A stretch of 64,000 nucleotides of DNA from Euzebya tangerina (GTDB lineage: Bacteria; Actinomycetota; Nitriliruptoria; Euzebyales; Euzebyaceae), in the NCBI RefSeq assembly GCF_003074135.1, contig NZ_PPDK01000003.1:248001-312000 (forward strand), read 5' to 3'. Shown here in pieces: positions 25,740-34,799 of the stretch (position 1 is the stretch's first letter; each line of letters opens with the position of its first letter). The notes beneath the pieces were generated by a model. That model ran no database searches, had not been told where the DNA came from, and saw only the letters and a list, made by a program, of their open reading frames with translations. The position numbers and the translations under genes are program-made.

Positions 25740-27245
25740 ATGCTGTTCCGCCCCGGCAGCGACGATCTGCGCCTGATCCTGCTGTACACCGGCCGCGTCA
25801 TCTTCGGGGTCGGGTTGGCCATGGCCCTGCCAGCCGTGTTGGCCGTCATCTACGGCGAGTTCGCCGACGGGTGGAGCTTCCTGCTGAGCGGATCCCTGGC
25901 GGTCATCACCGGGCGAGCAGCCGAGTTGTACCTGCAGACCGCGAAGCGTCTGGACTCCTCCCATGCACTGGCCACGGTGTCCCTGGCCTGGTTGACGGCC
26001 CCGGTGTTCTGCGCCATGCCGCTGTTCATGAGCGGCCACTACGCCAGCTTCCTCGACGCCTACTTCGAGGGCATGTCGGGCATCGCCACCATCGGGTTGA
26101 CGCTGGCCAACGACCTGGACCACATGGCGCGCAGCGTCAACTTCTGGCGCCACCTGATGCACTTCCTCGGTGGGCAGGGGATCGTGGTCATCATCCTGAC
26201 GGCCTTCTCGACCGGCGCGGCTCGGCTCGGCACGCTGTACACGGGTGAGGGCCGCGAGGACGTCATCCTTCCCAACATCGTCCGGACCGCCCGGTTCATC
26301 TGGCGTGTGGCCCTGGTCTACGCGCTGATCGGTACCAGCCTGCTGTGGGCCGCAGTCACCACGGCCGGCCTCCCGGTGCTCGACGGCCTCTACCACGCCT
26401 TCAACCTGTTCATCGCCGCCTTCGACACGGGCGGCTTCGCGACGCAGTCGAGCTCCGTGGCGTTCTACCGATCGCAGTCCGTGGAAGCGGTTCTGCTCGT
26501 GATCATGGTCGCTGGCGCCTTCAGCTTCGCGCTGCACTACCAGCTCTGGCAGGGACGGAGGAGCGAGCTGTTCAAGAACACCGAGACACGCATGCTGTTC
26601 ACCTCGGTGATGGTGCTGCTGACCGTCATGGTCATCGGGCTGGTCCGCTCGGGAACCTTCGAGACCTTCTTGCCCCTGTACCGCCATGCCCTGTTCAACA
26701 CGGTGAGCGCGCAGACCACAACAGGACTCGGCACGGTGCCAGGACGGCTCTACGTCACCGACTGGGGCGTCCTCGCGCCGGCCGTGATCGTGACCGGCAT
26801 GGCGATCGGCGGGATGGCCGGCTCTACGGCTGGCGGCCTCAAGGCCATCCGGCTGGGCCTGGTCCTCAAGGGACTGCGCCACGACATCCGGCGAGTCCTG
26901 CTGCCCGAGGACGCCGTGATCGTGGAGAGCTATCACGCCGGCGGACGCAGCATCCTCAAGGCGCCACAGGTTCGGGATGCGGCCCTGTTCGTGCTGCTGT
27001 GGCTCTCGCTGTACGCGGTCGGCGCGGTTCTGGGCCTGTTCTACGGCTATCCGCTCGAGCTGGCCCTGTTCGAGTCGGTGGCAGCCGCCAGCTCCGGTGG
27101 ACTGTCGGTCGGGCTTGCCCGACCCGACCTGGAGACGCCGCTCAAGGTCGTGTACATCCTGCAGATGGTCGTCGGCCGGCTCGAGTTCATCAGCATCTTC
27201 GCCCTCGTCGGATACGTCGTCAGCGTGATCCGGGGGAAGGCGTGA
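25740..27245 (+). CDS. trkH: Trk/Ktr-type potassium transporter membrane subunit
   Basis: Potassium-translocating membrane protein of 501 residues. Pore-loop motifs of the four repeated units are visible as EGMSGIATIGLTL, FDTGGFATQSS, SAQTTTGLGTV and AASSGGLSVGL, the last three with the filter Gly. About ten membrane helices surround them. It forms an operon with the two TrkA-type genes and the small membrane protein upstream. Confidence 0.93.
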   Translation: MLFRPGSDDLRLILLYTGRVIFGVGLAMALPAVLAVIYGEFADGWSFLLSGSLAVITGRAAELYLQTAKRLDSSHALATVSLAWLTAPVFCAMPLFMSGHYASFLDAYFEGMSGIATIGLTLANDLDHMARSVNFWRHLMHFLGGQGIVVIILTAFSTGAARLGTLYTGEGREDVILPNIVRTARFIWRVALVYALIGTSLLWAAVTTAGLPVLDGLYHAFNLFIAAFDTGGFATQSSSVAFYRSQSVEAVLLVIMVAGAFSFALHYQLWQGRRSELFKNTETRMLFTSVMVLLTVMVIGLVRSGTFETFLPLYRHALFNTVSAQTTTGLGTVPGRLYVTDWGVLAPAVIVTGMAIGGMAGSTAGGLKAIRLGLVLKGLRHDIRRVLLPEDAVIVESYHAGGRSILKAPQVRDAALFVLLWLSLYAVGAVLGLFYGYPLELALFESVAAASSGGLSVGLARPDLETPLKVVYILQMVVGRLEFISIFALVGYVVSVIRGKA

Positions 27246-27258
27246 GGTCGGTGGCGCG

Positions 27259-27966
27259 ATGAGGACCCCACCGCCGTCCCGCCGGACCGTCGGCGCCTAC
27301 ACGGTCCTGGCGCTGCTGGGCGTGGTCGCCCTGATCGGTCTGTCGTACCTGCTCCGATTCGACCAGCCCGCGACCAGTCCGCTGTCCCCGCCCGCTGACA
27401 GCGCCATCGACAGCCTGCGGGAGGAGGTGCCGTGCGAGCTGGATGAGGGCCGCGAAGGCGAGGATCGGGAGGAGGCTGCCTCAGAGCCGTCGCTATCGCT
27501 GGTGGTGACGTCCGGCGAGCTCTACGACTGCCCGCAGAGCTGGGACGACCGTCTGGTGCGCTACACCGGTGAGGCCATCGGCGCCAGGTTGTCCCAAGGC
27601 GAGGGTGTGTGGATCCAGCTCAACGACGACGCGTACGGCCAACAGGGCGCTCCGCTGCCGACCCACCGGGACTTCCGCGGCGGCAACGCAGGTATCGGTG
27701 TCCTGTTCCCACCTGACCTGGCGGCGCAGGTGCAGATGGTCGGCGGCCCTGCTGTGCACGGCGACGTGGTGGAGGTGGTCGGGCGCTTCGAACGGATCGA
27801 TGATGCCACCGGTGAGGTGGCCATCATCAGGGCGGAACAGGCGGTGGTGCTCCGGGAAGGGGAGTTCTTGGAGCGTCCGGCCGCCCCGGGCCGCGCTGCT
27901 GTCGCCGTCGTGGCCTTCGTCGGCGCCGTGGGCATCACGATCCTGGAGCGTCGACGACGGATCTGA
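27259..27966 (+). CDS. Membrane protein of unknown function with OB-like central domain
   Basis: A 235-residue protein with an N-terminal membrane helix (YTVLALLGVVALIGLSYLL), a C-terminal helix (AAVAVVAFVGAVGITIL) ending in ERRRRI, and a central domain (about 85-195) containing DRLVRYTGEAIGARLSQG, GVWIQLNDDAYG and GDVVEVVGRFERID. The strand pattern resembles an OB fold, as in membrane-bound nucleic-acid or metal-binding domains, but this is not certain. It starts 13 bp after trkH and may be co-transcribed. Confidence 0.7.
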   Translation: MRTPPPSRRTVGAYTVLALLGVVALIGLSYLLRFDQPATSPLSPPADSAIDSLREEVPCELDEGREGEDREEAASEPSLSLVVTSGELYDCPQSWDDRLVRYTGEAIGARLSQGEGVWIQLNDDAYGQQGAPLPTHRDFRGGNAGIGVLFPPDLAAQVQMVGGPAVHGDVVEVVGRFERIDDATGEVAIIRAEQAVVLREGEFLERPAAPGRAAVAVVAFVGAVGITILERRRRI

Positions 27967-27997
27967 CGGGCGTGACGGGAACTGTTCACCTGGGTCA

Positions 27998-28024
27998 TGT
28001 CACAGATCAGTCGGCTGTCTCGTC
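27998..28024 (+). promoter_or_regulatory. ECF41-type promoter
   Basis: TGTCACA (27998-28004), exactly 16 bp, CGTC (28021-28024). This is the published signature of promoters recognised by ECF41 sigma factors and lies 42 bp before the epimerase-like partner gene. Confidence 0.8.
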
Positions 28025-28066
28025 GATCTGGTGTCCCAACTCAGTCGATCCCTCGGAGGGTGGCGC

Positions 28067-29011
28067 GTGCAGGTCTTCGTGGCAGGTTCAACAGGTGTGC
28101 TCGGCCGACGGGTCGTCCCGGCGCTCATCGCCGAGGGCCACACGGTGACTGCCGTGGCGCGGGGCCCGGCGAAGGCAGCCGTCCTTCGTGAACTGGGTGC
28201 CGAGCCGGTGGCGGTCGACCTCTTCGACCGGGCTGCGGTGGTCGCAGCGACGGCCGGACACGATGTCGTCATGAATCTGGCGACGGCGATCCCGTCATCC
28301 TCCGCGATGTTGCGGCCATCTGCGTGGGAGATGACATCCCGGCTCCGGACGGAGGGGGCCAGGAACCTGGTCGAGGGGGCGCTCGCGACGGGTGCGTCCC
28401 GGTACGTGCAGGAGGCGCTGGGCTTCGTCTACCCCGACCACGGCGACCGGTGGATCGACGAGGGGACGGGACTGGAGCCGGCACCCTACGCCGAAGCGGT
28501 TCTCGCGGCTGAGGCGTCGACGCGGCACGTGACCGAGGCCGGCGGAGTGGGCGTGGCGTTGCGCTTCGGCATGTTCTACTCCGCGGATTCGGCGCAGACG
28601 GCCGACCTCATCGCCGCCGCGCGCCGGGGCTTGCTGACCCTGCCCGGGCGTGCCAGCGCACACCAACCCTGGATTCACGTCGATGACGCCGCCGCTGCGG
28701 TCGTCGCCGCACTTGACGCACCGGCCGGCGCCTACAACGTCGTGGAGGACCAACCGCTGACCCACGCCGACCACGCCGAACTGCTGAGCGAACTGCTGGA
28801 CCGTCGTGTCCGTCGGACCCCCGACCTGGTCATCAGGTCCTTCGCCCGATTAGGCCGAGGCGTGGGCGAGGTGATCGGCATGGTGTCGCGATCCCAACGA
28901 GTGTCGAACCGTCGGCTGCGCGACCAGACGTCATGGCGACCGACGTTCGGACACCGGCGGGACGGGTGGAGCGCCGTGCTCCGCGCTCTGGACACCAACA
29001 GCGGTGCGTAA
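28067..29011 (+). CDS. NAD(P)-dependent epimerase/dehydratase-like protein, ECF41 partner
   Basis: A 314-residue atypical short-chain dehydrogenase. The Rossmann motif GSTGVLGRRVVPAL follows directly on the N-terminus and WIHVDDAAAAVVAAL is typical of the extended-SDR substrate side. The start GTG 28067 has a GGAGGG site 7 bp upstream. It lies 5 bp before an ECF41 sigma factor and under an ECF41-type promoter, the usual arrangement in which a carboxymuconolactone decarboxylase, oxidoreductase or epimerase is the main target of the sigma factor. Substrate unknown. Confidence 0.85.
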   Translation: MQVFVAGSTGVLGRRVVPALIAEGHTVTAVARGPAKAAVLRELGAEPVAVDLFDRAAVVAATAGHDVVMNLATAIPSSSAMLRPSAWEMTSRLRTEGARNLVEGALATGASRYVQEALGFVYPDHGDRWIDEGTGLEPAPYAEAVLAAEASTRHVTEAGGVGVALRFGMFYSADSAQTADLIAAARRGLLTLPGRASAHQPWIHVDDAAAAVVAALDAPAGAYNVVEDQPLTHADHAELLSELLDRRVRRTPDLVIRSFARLGRGVGEVIGMVSRSQRVSNRRLRDQTSWRPTFGHRRDGWSAVLRALDTNSGA

Positions 29012-29016
29012 CCGTC

Positions 29017-29880
29017 ATGGATGACGCCAGGATCGCCCAGAACCGGCAGCGGCTCATCGCGCTGGCCTACCGGATGCTCGGTGAGCGGGGTGAGGCGGAG
29101 GACGCGGTGCAGGAGGCGTTGCTGCGGTACACCGGCCACGATGGTCCGATCGACAATGCGGAGGCTTGGCTGACGACGGTCACGACCCGCATCTGCCTGG
29201 ACCGGCTGACGTCCGCGCAACGGCGACGGGAGGCCTACATCGGCCCGTGGCTGCCCGAGCCGATCGCAACTGACACACCCGACCCTGCGGATGCGGCTGA
29301 TCTGGCCGACAGCCTGACCCTGGGCTTCCTCGTCGTCCTCGAGCGCCTCTCACCGCTGGAGCGGGCAGCGTTCCTGCTGCACGACGTCTTCGGCTACGCC
29401 CACGACGAGGTCGCCGCGATGCTCGAGCGCACACCGGCAGCCGTCCGGCAGGTGACCTCCAGAGCACGGGCCCACCTGGACGACGGTCGGCCACGGTATG
29501 ACCGCGATGGCGAGCGCCGGGAGGCCGTGGCGCGGCGGTTCGCCCAAGCGGCGGATGGCGGGGACCTCGAGGCGCTGATGGCCGTGCTCGCGCCCGATGT
29601 GACCTTCGTGGCAGACGGTGGCGGTGTGGTCCCGGCCAGCCGGCATCCGGCCCGCGGCGCGGAGCTGGTGGCGAGGCGGGTGCACCAGTTTGCAGGGCTC
29701 CGGCCGGTGGGGTGGGCGATCACCCTGCGCGAGGTCAACGGCGAACCAGCGATCGTGGTCAGCCGGGAGGACGGCGCCGTCGACACCGTCTGGGTCCTGC
29801 ACACGGAGGACGATCTGGTTCTGGCGATCCACGCGATCCGCAACCCCGCCAAGCTGACTGCGCTGCGGGCAGACCGCTAG
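29017..29880 (+). CDS. ECF41-family sigma factor with C-terminal SnoaL-like domain
   Basis: A 287-residue sigma factor similar to mycobacterial SigJ. Region 2 is near LIALAYRMLGERGEAEDAVQ, region 4 near ERAAFLLHDVFGYAHDEVAAML. The C-terminal 110 residues form a SnoaL/NTF2-like domain (ADGGDLEALMAVLAPDVTFVADGG), which in ECF41 proteins replaces a separate anti-sigma factor. Its stop shares the bases CTAG with the stop of the convergent SARP-hydrolase gene. Confidence 0.93.
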   Translation: MDDARIAQNRQRLIALAYRMLGERGEAEDAVQEALLRYTGHDGPIDNAEAWLTTVTTRICLDRLTSAQRRREAYIGPWLPEPIATDTPDPADAADLADSLTLGFLVVLERLSPLERAAFLLHDVFGYAHDEVAAMLERTPAAVRQVTSRARAHLDDGRPRYDRDGERREAVARRFAQAADGGDLEALMAVLAPDVTFVADGGGVVPASRHPARGAELVARRVHQFAGLRPVGWAITLREVNGEPAIVVSREDGAVDTVWVLHTEDDLVLAIHAIRNPAKLTALRADR

Positions 29881-31487
29881 CCCGGAGTCGAGTTCACGAA
29901 CGAGCGGAGCTCGGCGAGGAACATCGGCCAGGCCGGCTCATCGGCGGCGAGGATGTGATTGCGACTGGGTAGCATGGTCAGTCGGCTGCCCGGGATCAGG
30001 CTCGCCAACGTGGTGGAGGCTGCAGGTGGCACGCGGATCTCGTCTCGGGAGTGCATCACCAGTGTGGGGACAGTGACCTGCGTGGCCAGATCCAGCACGT
30101 CGATGTCTCCGAACACACGCATGAAGCGGGCGGCGTTCTCCGGTGAGCAGGTCCGGCGTTGGAGCTCGTTGAACGCCTCCCACTGCGCACGCGTGCCGTC
30201 CGGCATGAACTGAGCGGTGAACACCTGTCGGAACGTGGCGTTGTCGGTCCCCCACCCGGCGCGGGCCAACTCGACGTTCAGCTCGGCCTCGCGGAGCCCC
30301 TCCTCGCTGGATGCCCGGGCTGTCCGTCCCAGGCCGTAGGCACCCCACAGCACGAGGTGGCTGACCCGTTCGGGGTGCCGCACGGCGTAGGCGATCGCCA
30401 CGGCGCCACCCTGGGAGATGCCGAGCAGGGGGAACCGCTCGACGCCGGCCGCGTCAACCACCTGCTCGAGGTCGTCGACCCAGGCGTCGAACGAGAACTC
30501 GACCTCGGCTGAGGACAGGCCACTGCCCCGTTCGTCGTAGCGCAGCAGGGTGTGGTCGCGGGACAGATCGGTCCACCAGTGGCGCCAGATCGGGCTGGCC
30601 CAGTCGTAGTCCAGATGCGACATCCAGTTGGCGGCTTTGACGAGCCAAGGACCCTGGCCGGAGGTTGCGTAGGCGATCCGGACCCCGTCGGGTGTGTGGT
30701 GGAACTGGATCCGCTGCGTGACGCTCGGCAGTGGCTCGGGGGGCGCGGTGTGGGATTCGACGTCCAACTGCTGTTCGAGGACGGCCCGCTCGAGTCGCTC
30801 GATCTCCGGCGATGGGTCCACGCCCAGGTCCTCGACCAGCCGCTCCCGCAGAGCCCGGATCTCCGCCAGCGCATCGGCATGACGCCCAAGCCCATAGAGC
30901 GCTTCGACCAGGACCACGACGGGTCCCTCGTCATGCGGGTGCATGGCCACGAGGTCGTCGCACAGGGCGGCGGCTTCGACGTAGCGAGATGAGGCGACGA
31001 GCAGGGCGCCGCGTTCCTGCTGCAGGTCCGTGCGCTGCCGCCGAAGTTGCTGGCGCTGCGCCTCGACCTCGGGATGCTCGACCTCTGGAAGCGGATCCCC
31101 CCGCCACAACACGTCGATGCGTTCCAATTGGGCCAGCCGCTCGGCGTCGTCCATGTCGGGCCGGCGTCGGGCCAACAGCGCCATCTCGTGGAGGTCGAGG
31201 CTCCCCTCGGCAACGACCAGCCGGTAGCCGGTTGGGGCCGTCTCGATGGTCGCGACGGGGACCAGGCTGCGGCGGAGGCGGGACGCAACCGTCCGAACGG
31301 TTGCCCGGGGGTCGCTCGGCGTGTCGTCCAGCCATACCAGGTCGGCGATCCGCTCGGGCGAGACGCCGGCGGAGTCAGCGAACATCGCAAGGACCACGAG
31401 GACCTGGCGTTGGCGGCGGGATGGGAGCGGCTCGACGGCGCCGTCTTTCCGGCGGACACCGGCCGGCCCGAGGACCGAGATGCTCAC
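29877..31487 (-). CDS. SARP/BTAD regulator fused to an alpha/beta hydrolase
   Basis: A 536-residue fusion. Residues 1-90 form an OmpR/SARP winged helix (SISVLGPAGVRR, RRQRQVLVVLAMFADSAGVS, ERIADLVW, VRTVASRLRRSL), residues about 95-240 a bacterial transcriptional activation domain (BTAD; EALYGLGRHADALAEIRALRERL and LGVDPSPEIERLE) and residues about 255-536 an alpha/beta hydrolase (nucleophile GISQGG, acid in LVMHSRDE, His in SRNHIL). GTG 31487 begins exactly at the SARP domain; the open frame further upstream reads antisense through the next gene. It is divergent from the first of four large surface-protein genes and is a candidate regulator of them. The hydrolase could be a ligand-sensing or signalling domain. 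Confidence 0.85.
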   Translation of the reverse strand: MSISVLGPAGVRRKDGAVEPLPSRRQRQVLVVLAMFADSAGVSPERIADLVWLDDTPSDPRATVRTVASRLRRSLVPVATIETAPTGYRLVVAEGSLDLHEMALLARRRPDMDDAERLAQLERIDVLWRGDPLPEVEHPEVEAQRQQLRRQRTDLQQERGALLVASSRYVEAAALCDDLVAMHPHDEGPVVVLVEALYGLGRHADALAEIRALRERLVEDLGVDPSPEIERLERAVLEQQLDVESHTAPPEPLPSVTQRIQFHHTPDGVRIAYATSGQGPWLVKAANWMSHLDYDWASPIWRHWWTDLSRDHTLLRYDERGSGLSSAEVEFSFDAWVDDLEQVVDAAGVERFPLLGISQGGAVAIAYAVRHPERVSHLVLWGAYGLGRTARASSEEGLREAELNVELARAGWGTDNATFRQVFTAQFMPDGTRAQWEAFNELQRRTCSPENAARFMRVFGDIDVLDLATQVTVPTLVMHSRDEIRVPPAASTTLASLIPGSRLTMLPSRNHILAADEPAWPMFLAELRSFVNSTPG

Positions 31488-31524
31488 GCCCCGGACGATA
31501 GATGACCCGTGTGACCGGTTGGTG

Positions 31525-31548
31525 AACCGTTCGGCTGATCGCTCCGTA
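31525..31548 (+). promoter_or_regulatory. ECF-like promoter, surface-protein copy A
   Basis: GAACC (AACC at 31525-31528), 16 bp, CGTA (31545-31548). Copies C and D have the same GAACC-N16-CGTAC arrangement. The pattern resembles the ECF promoters at 9447 and 11284, which end in CGTC instead. Confidence 0.55.
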
Positions 31549-31568
31549 CAGGGTGGCGTCGGCAGCGG

Positions 31569-31596
31569 TGACACCCGCGTGACACGTCGCTGACAC
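31569..31596 (+). repeat. Three TGACAC direct repeats at 11-bp spacing, copy A
   Basis: TGACAC starts at 31569, 31580 and 31591, all on one helical face. The first lies 24 bp after the start of CGTA, the same distance as before copies C and D. If the promoter call is right, the array is in the early transcribed leader, where it could be an operator. Confidence 0.75.
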
Positions 31597-31685
31597 CGCC
31601 ATCCACCACCGTGACCGTCGAAGCCGTGCCTGATCACCAGCACACACGGCTCACCGCTCGCACCGTCCTGCCAGGAGCATCCACC

Positions 31686-34600
31686 ATGACCACCCGTCCA
31701 CCAGCCGGCGCGCCCTCCACGACGCCTCCACCACTGCCCAGCCGTGGCGGGGGCCGAACGCGTCGACTGCTGTCGTCGGTACTCGTGGGCGCGCTGATCG
31801 CCAGCACGCTGAGCCTCGTCATCGGGACCGGACCGGCCCAGGCCCAGGTCAGTTCCGGGTTCGGGATCCAGTCCCTGGTCCTCGAGGCCGGCGATGAGCC
31901 GACCGACATCCGTCAGCTCGCCCTCAGCCCCGACGGGACGCGGGCCGTCTTCACGGCGGACCTCGACGTACCCGGGCTGCGGGAGCTGTGGTCGATTCCC
32001 CTCAACCAGGGCACGCCAACGCCGACACGCCTCAGCCCGGCGCCTGACACGCCCGGAGGAGATGTCACCACCGCCAGGCTGACCCCGGACGGCACCCGAG
32101 TGCTGTTCACCGGCGACCTCCTGACCGACGGTGCCGACGAGCTGTACACGGTCCCGGTCGACGGCTCGGCACCCGCCGTCCGGCTGAACGTGGGCCCGGC
32201 TCAGGGTCAGCCTGTCTCGAGGGCCTTGGCGATCACCAGCGACAGCGCACGAGTGGTCTTCCGCGCGGCGACGGCCGGGCCTCAGCAGTTCGAGGTGTTC
32301 TCGGCCCCCGTGGATGGCGGCGAGCCGATACGGCTGAGCGACGACGTCCCGACGGGCGGGGGGTTCTTCAACCTCAGTCTGACCCCAGACGGGACCCGAG
32401 TGGTCTACCGGGGCGAGGGCGTTACTGATGGCCGGTCCGATCTCTACAGCGCACCAGTCGATGCCACCGGGCAGCAACTCCGGCTGGTAGCTGCGCCGAG
32501 CTCCACACGCGAGGTCCTGCTCGGGGGTCTGGTTGTCTCCTCAGACAGCAGCCGCGTTGTCGTCCGTGCCGATCTGCGCACCGACGGGGTGGCCGAGCTG
32601 TTCAGCGTCCGGCTCGACGGGACCACCGAGCCAGTTCGGCTGAGCCCCGACCTGCCAACCGGTGCCCAAGTTGGCTTCTTCGTGGACGTGACGTCGGACA
32701 GCACCCGGGTGGTCTACTCCGGCCTGCGGAGTCTCAACACCGTCGAAGAGGTCTTCAGCGTCGCCATCGACGGCGGTCCGGTCACCCGACTGAGTAGCGA
32801 CCCGGTTCCAGGAGGCTCGGTCGGGCTCGCGCGGCTTGCACCAGACGGGCAGTCCGTGGTCTTCACCGGCGATCTCCTCACTGACGGGGTCGACGAGATC
32901 TTCTCGGTTCCTGTCGACCGACCCGGCGGGCAGGTCCGATTGAACGACCCGCTGCCACCGGGGCAGCGCCCGTCCTTCTTCGAGGTATCTCCTGACGGGC
33001 AACGCGTGGTCTACGAGGGTGAGCTGACGACGCCGGGTGTGAAGGACCTGTACTCGGCCGAGATCGGGGTCGAGGGTACGCAGGTCCGGCTGAGCGATGG
33101 GACCGAGAGGCGGGACGTGGAGCTCTCCACCATCACATCGGATGGCCGGTCAGTGGTCTATCGCGAGGCCGTGGTCGTCGACGAGCTCGACCAGGACACC
33201 ACAGGTGCCCAGTTGTCCAGCGTCCCGATCGATGGCGCGGCGCCGCCGACGCGGCTCTCTGACGATCCCGTCGAGGACGATGTGATCGGCGGCTTCGCCA
33301 TCTCCTCCGAGCAGACCTTCGTGCTGTACCGCGGCGCACTCCGCGGCACCGGCGGCGATGAGCTCTATGCCTCGGCACTGGGCCTGCCCGGACCAATTGG
33401 CGATCTGACCGTGGACGCGGTCAGCGCGACGACCGCGACGGTGTCATGGACGCCGCCGACCACCGGTCAGCCCGACAGCTACCAGGTCACCATCGACCCA
33501 CCCGACATCCCCACCCAGACCGTAGACGGCGCGGCAACGGCCGCGACCCTGACCGGGCTGCAACCCGAGACGGGCTACACCGCGACGGTGGTGGCAGTCA
33601 ACGACGCTGGCAACTCCCCCGGCACCACCGTCGGCTTCACCACCGCCGCGGCCTCCGACCCCGGCGACCCGGGTGACCCGGGCGATCCAGGTGATCCGGG
33701 CGAGCCGGGCGACCCCGGCGACCCAGGCGAGCCGGGTGACCCGGGCGAGCCGGGCGATCCGGGCGCTGACACGGCGACCCAGACCGAGATCGTGCGGCTG
33801 GCCGGACCCGACCGGTTCACCACCGCCTCAGCGATCGCCCTGAACCAGTTCACCCCTGACGAAGTCGACACCGTCCTACTGGCCACCGGTGGCGACTTCC
33901 CCGACGCCCTCGCCGGCGTCCCCCTGGCCACAGCCCTGGACGCCCCCATTCTCCTCACCGCCACCGACACCCTCACCGACACCACCGCCAACGCCCTCGC
34001 AGCGTTGGACCCCGAGACGGTCATCGCCCTCGGCGGCACCGCCGCCATCCAAGACCCAACACTCGAGGCAGCCGGTCTCGCCGCCGACGGGGCCACCACC
34101 CAGCGGCTCGCTGGACCAACCCGCTTCGAGACCGCCACCGCAATCGCCGACGCCCTCCTCGACACCGGCGGCGACCCCACCGAAGTCTTCCTGGCACTCG
34201 GCACCAACTTCCCCGACGCCATCGCCGCGGGACCCCTCACCGCAGGCGCACCCATCCTGCTCACCGCCCCCGACACCCTCACCGACACCACCACCACAGC
34301 GATCACCCGCGACACCAGCACAGACACAGGCGTCGACACCACCACCGACACACCCCCGCCCAACCGCATCACCGCCGCCGGCGGCACCGCCGTCATCCCC
34401 GACACCGTGCTGGCCGCCGCCAGCCAAGCCGCCGACGGCGCCACCACCCAACGGCTCGCCGGACCCAACCGATTCTCTACCGCAACAGCGATCGCCGAAA
34501 CACTCCCCAACCCCGACACCGTCTACCTCGCCGTCGGCACCAACTTCCCCGACGCCCTCGCCGCCGGACCCGCCGCCGCAGCCGACAACGCCCCCATCCT

Positions 34601-34748
34601 CCTGGCCGTCGGCGGCGCCAACCAACTCCCCCAAGAGACCGTCCAGTACCTCCAGAGCCTCGACACCCTGAACCGGATCGTCCTCATCGGCGGCACCACC
34701 GCCATCCCCGAGACCATCGCCGACGAGATCACCCGCCTCGTCGAGTAG
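31686..34748 (+). CDS. Secreted beta-propeller/FN3/CWB2 surface protein, copy A
   Basis: A 1020-residue exported cell-surface protein. Layout: signal peptide with long n-region (cleavage near AQAQ, residue 55); a TolB/WD40-like propeller (about 58-590) built of repeats containing variations of TPDGTRVVF..D and SVPVDG; one fibronectin type III domain (about 575-655, DSYQVTIDPPD to TGYTATVVAVND); a Gly-Asp-Pro/Gly-Glu-Pro linker (about 657-695); three CWB2 repeats (about 700-1020, each with RLAGPxRFxTAxAIA and LAxGxxFPDAxAAGPL). CWB2 repeats bind anionic cell-wall polymers non-covalently, so the protein is probably displayed on the wall. An upstream in-frame ATG (31611) is less likely because it precedes a normal signal peptide. 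Confidence 0.9.
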   Translation: MTTRPPAGAPSTTPPPLPSRGGGRTRRLLSSVLVGALIASTLSLVIGTGPAQAQVSSGFGIQSLVLEAGDEPTDIRQLALSPDGTRAVFTADLDVPGLRELWSIPLNQGTPTPTRLSPAPDTPGGDVTTARLTPDGTRVLFTGDLLTDGADELYTVPVDGSAPAVRLNVGPAQGQPVSRALAITSDSARVVFRAATAGPQQFEVFSAPVDGGEPIRLSDDVPTGGGFFNLSLTPDGTRVVYRGEGVTDGRSDLYSAPVDATGQQLRLVAAPSSTREVLLGGLVVSSDSSRVVVRADLRTDGVAELFSVRLDGTTEPVRLSPDLPTGAQVGFFVDVTSDSTRVVYSGLRSLNTVEEVFSVAIDGGPVTRLSSDPVPGGSVGLARLAPDGQSVVFTGDLLTDGVDEIFSVPVDRPGGQVRLNDPLPPGQRPSFFEVSPDGQRVVYEGELTTPGVKDLYSAEIGVEGTQVRLSDGTERRDVELSTITSDGRSVVYREAVVVDELDQDTTGAQLSSVPIDGAAPPTRLSDDPVEDDVIGGFAISSEQTFVLYRGALRGTGGDELYASALGLPGPIGDLTVDAVSATTATVSWTPPTTGQPDSYQVTIDPPDIPTQTVDGAATAATLTGLQPETGYTATVVAVNDAGNSPGTTVGFTTAAASDPGDPGDPGDPGDPGEPGDPGDPGEPGDPGEPGDPGADTATQTEIVRLAGPDRFTTASAIALNQFTPDEVDTVLLATGGDFPDALAGVPLATALDAPILLTATDTLTDTTANALAALDPETVIALGGTAAIQDPTLEAAGLAADGATTQRLAGPTRFETATAIADALLDTGGDPTEVFLALGTNFPDAIAAGPLTAGAPILLTAPDTLTDTTTTAITRDTSTDTGVDTTTDTPPPNRITAAGGTAVIPDTVLAAASQAADGATTQRLAGPNRFSTATAIAETLPNPDTVYLAVGTNFPDALAAGPAAAADNAPILLAVGGANQLPQETVQYLQSLDTLNRIVLIGGTTAIPETIADEITRLVE

Positions 34749-34762
34749 TGGCGCAAGAGATG

Positions 34763-34799
34763 GGTGCTGGGCGTGTCTGTGAGGGGCGCGCCCGGCACC
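34763..34799 (+). terminator. GC-rich hairpin after copy A
   Basis: GGTGCTGGGCG (34763-34773) pairs with CGCCCGGCACC (34789-34799) through 11 pairs including one G-T, 15 bp past the stop of copy A. No T run. It lies between copies A and B and may limit read-through. Confidence 0.5.

Noticed and set aside
25488-26936. 482-residue minus-strand open frame across trkH
   Set aside because: Gln/His/Gly-rich shadow of trkH.
31569-31596. TGACAC arrays as CRISPR or simple tandem DNA
   Set aside because: Units are 11 bp with only three copies and variable 5-bp spacers, and they occupy the same place before three genes; this fits a protein-binding site, not CRISPR.
29877-32477. 866-residue open frame on the minus strand extending past the SARP-hydrolase start
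   Set aside because: The part beyond 31487 is antisense to copy A and has no family features; the SARP domain begins exactly at GTG 31487.
33651-33776. Gly-Asp-Pro linker as a collagen-like triple helix
   Set aside because: The triplet is Gly-Asp-Pro/Gly-Glu-Pro over fewer than 13 units with no trimerisation domain evident; more likely an extended spacer.
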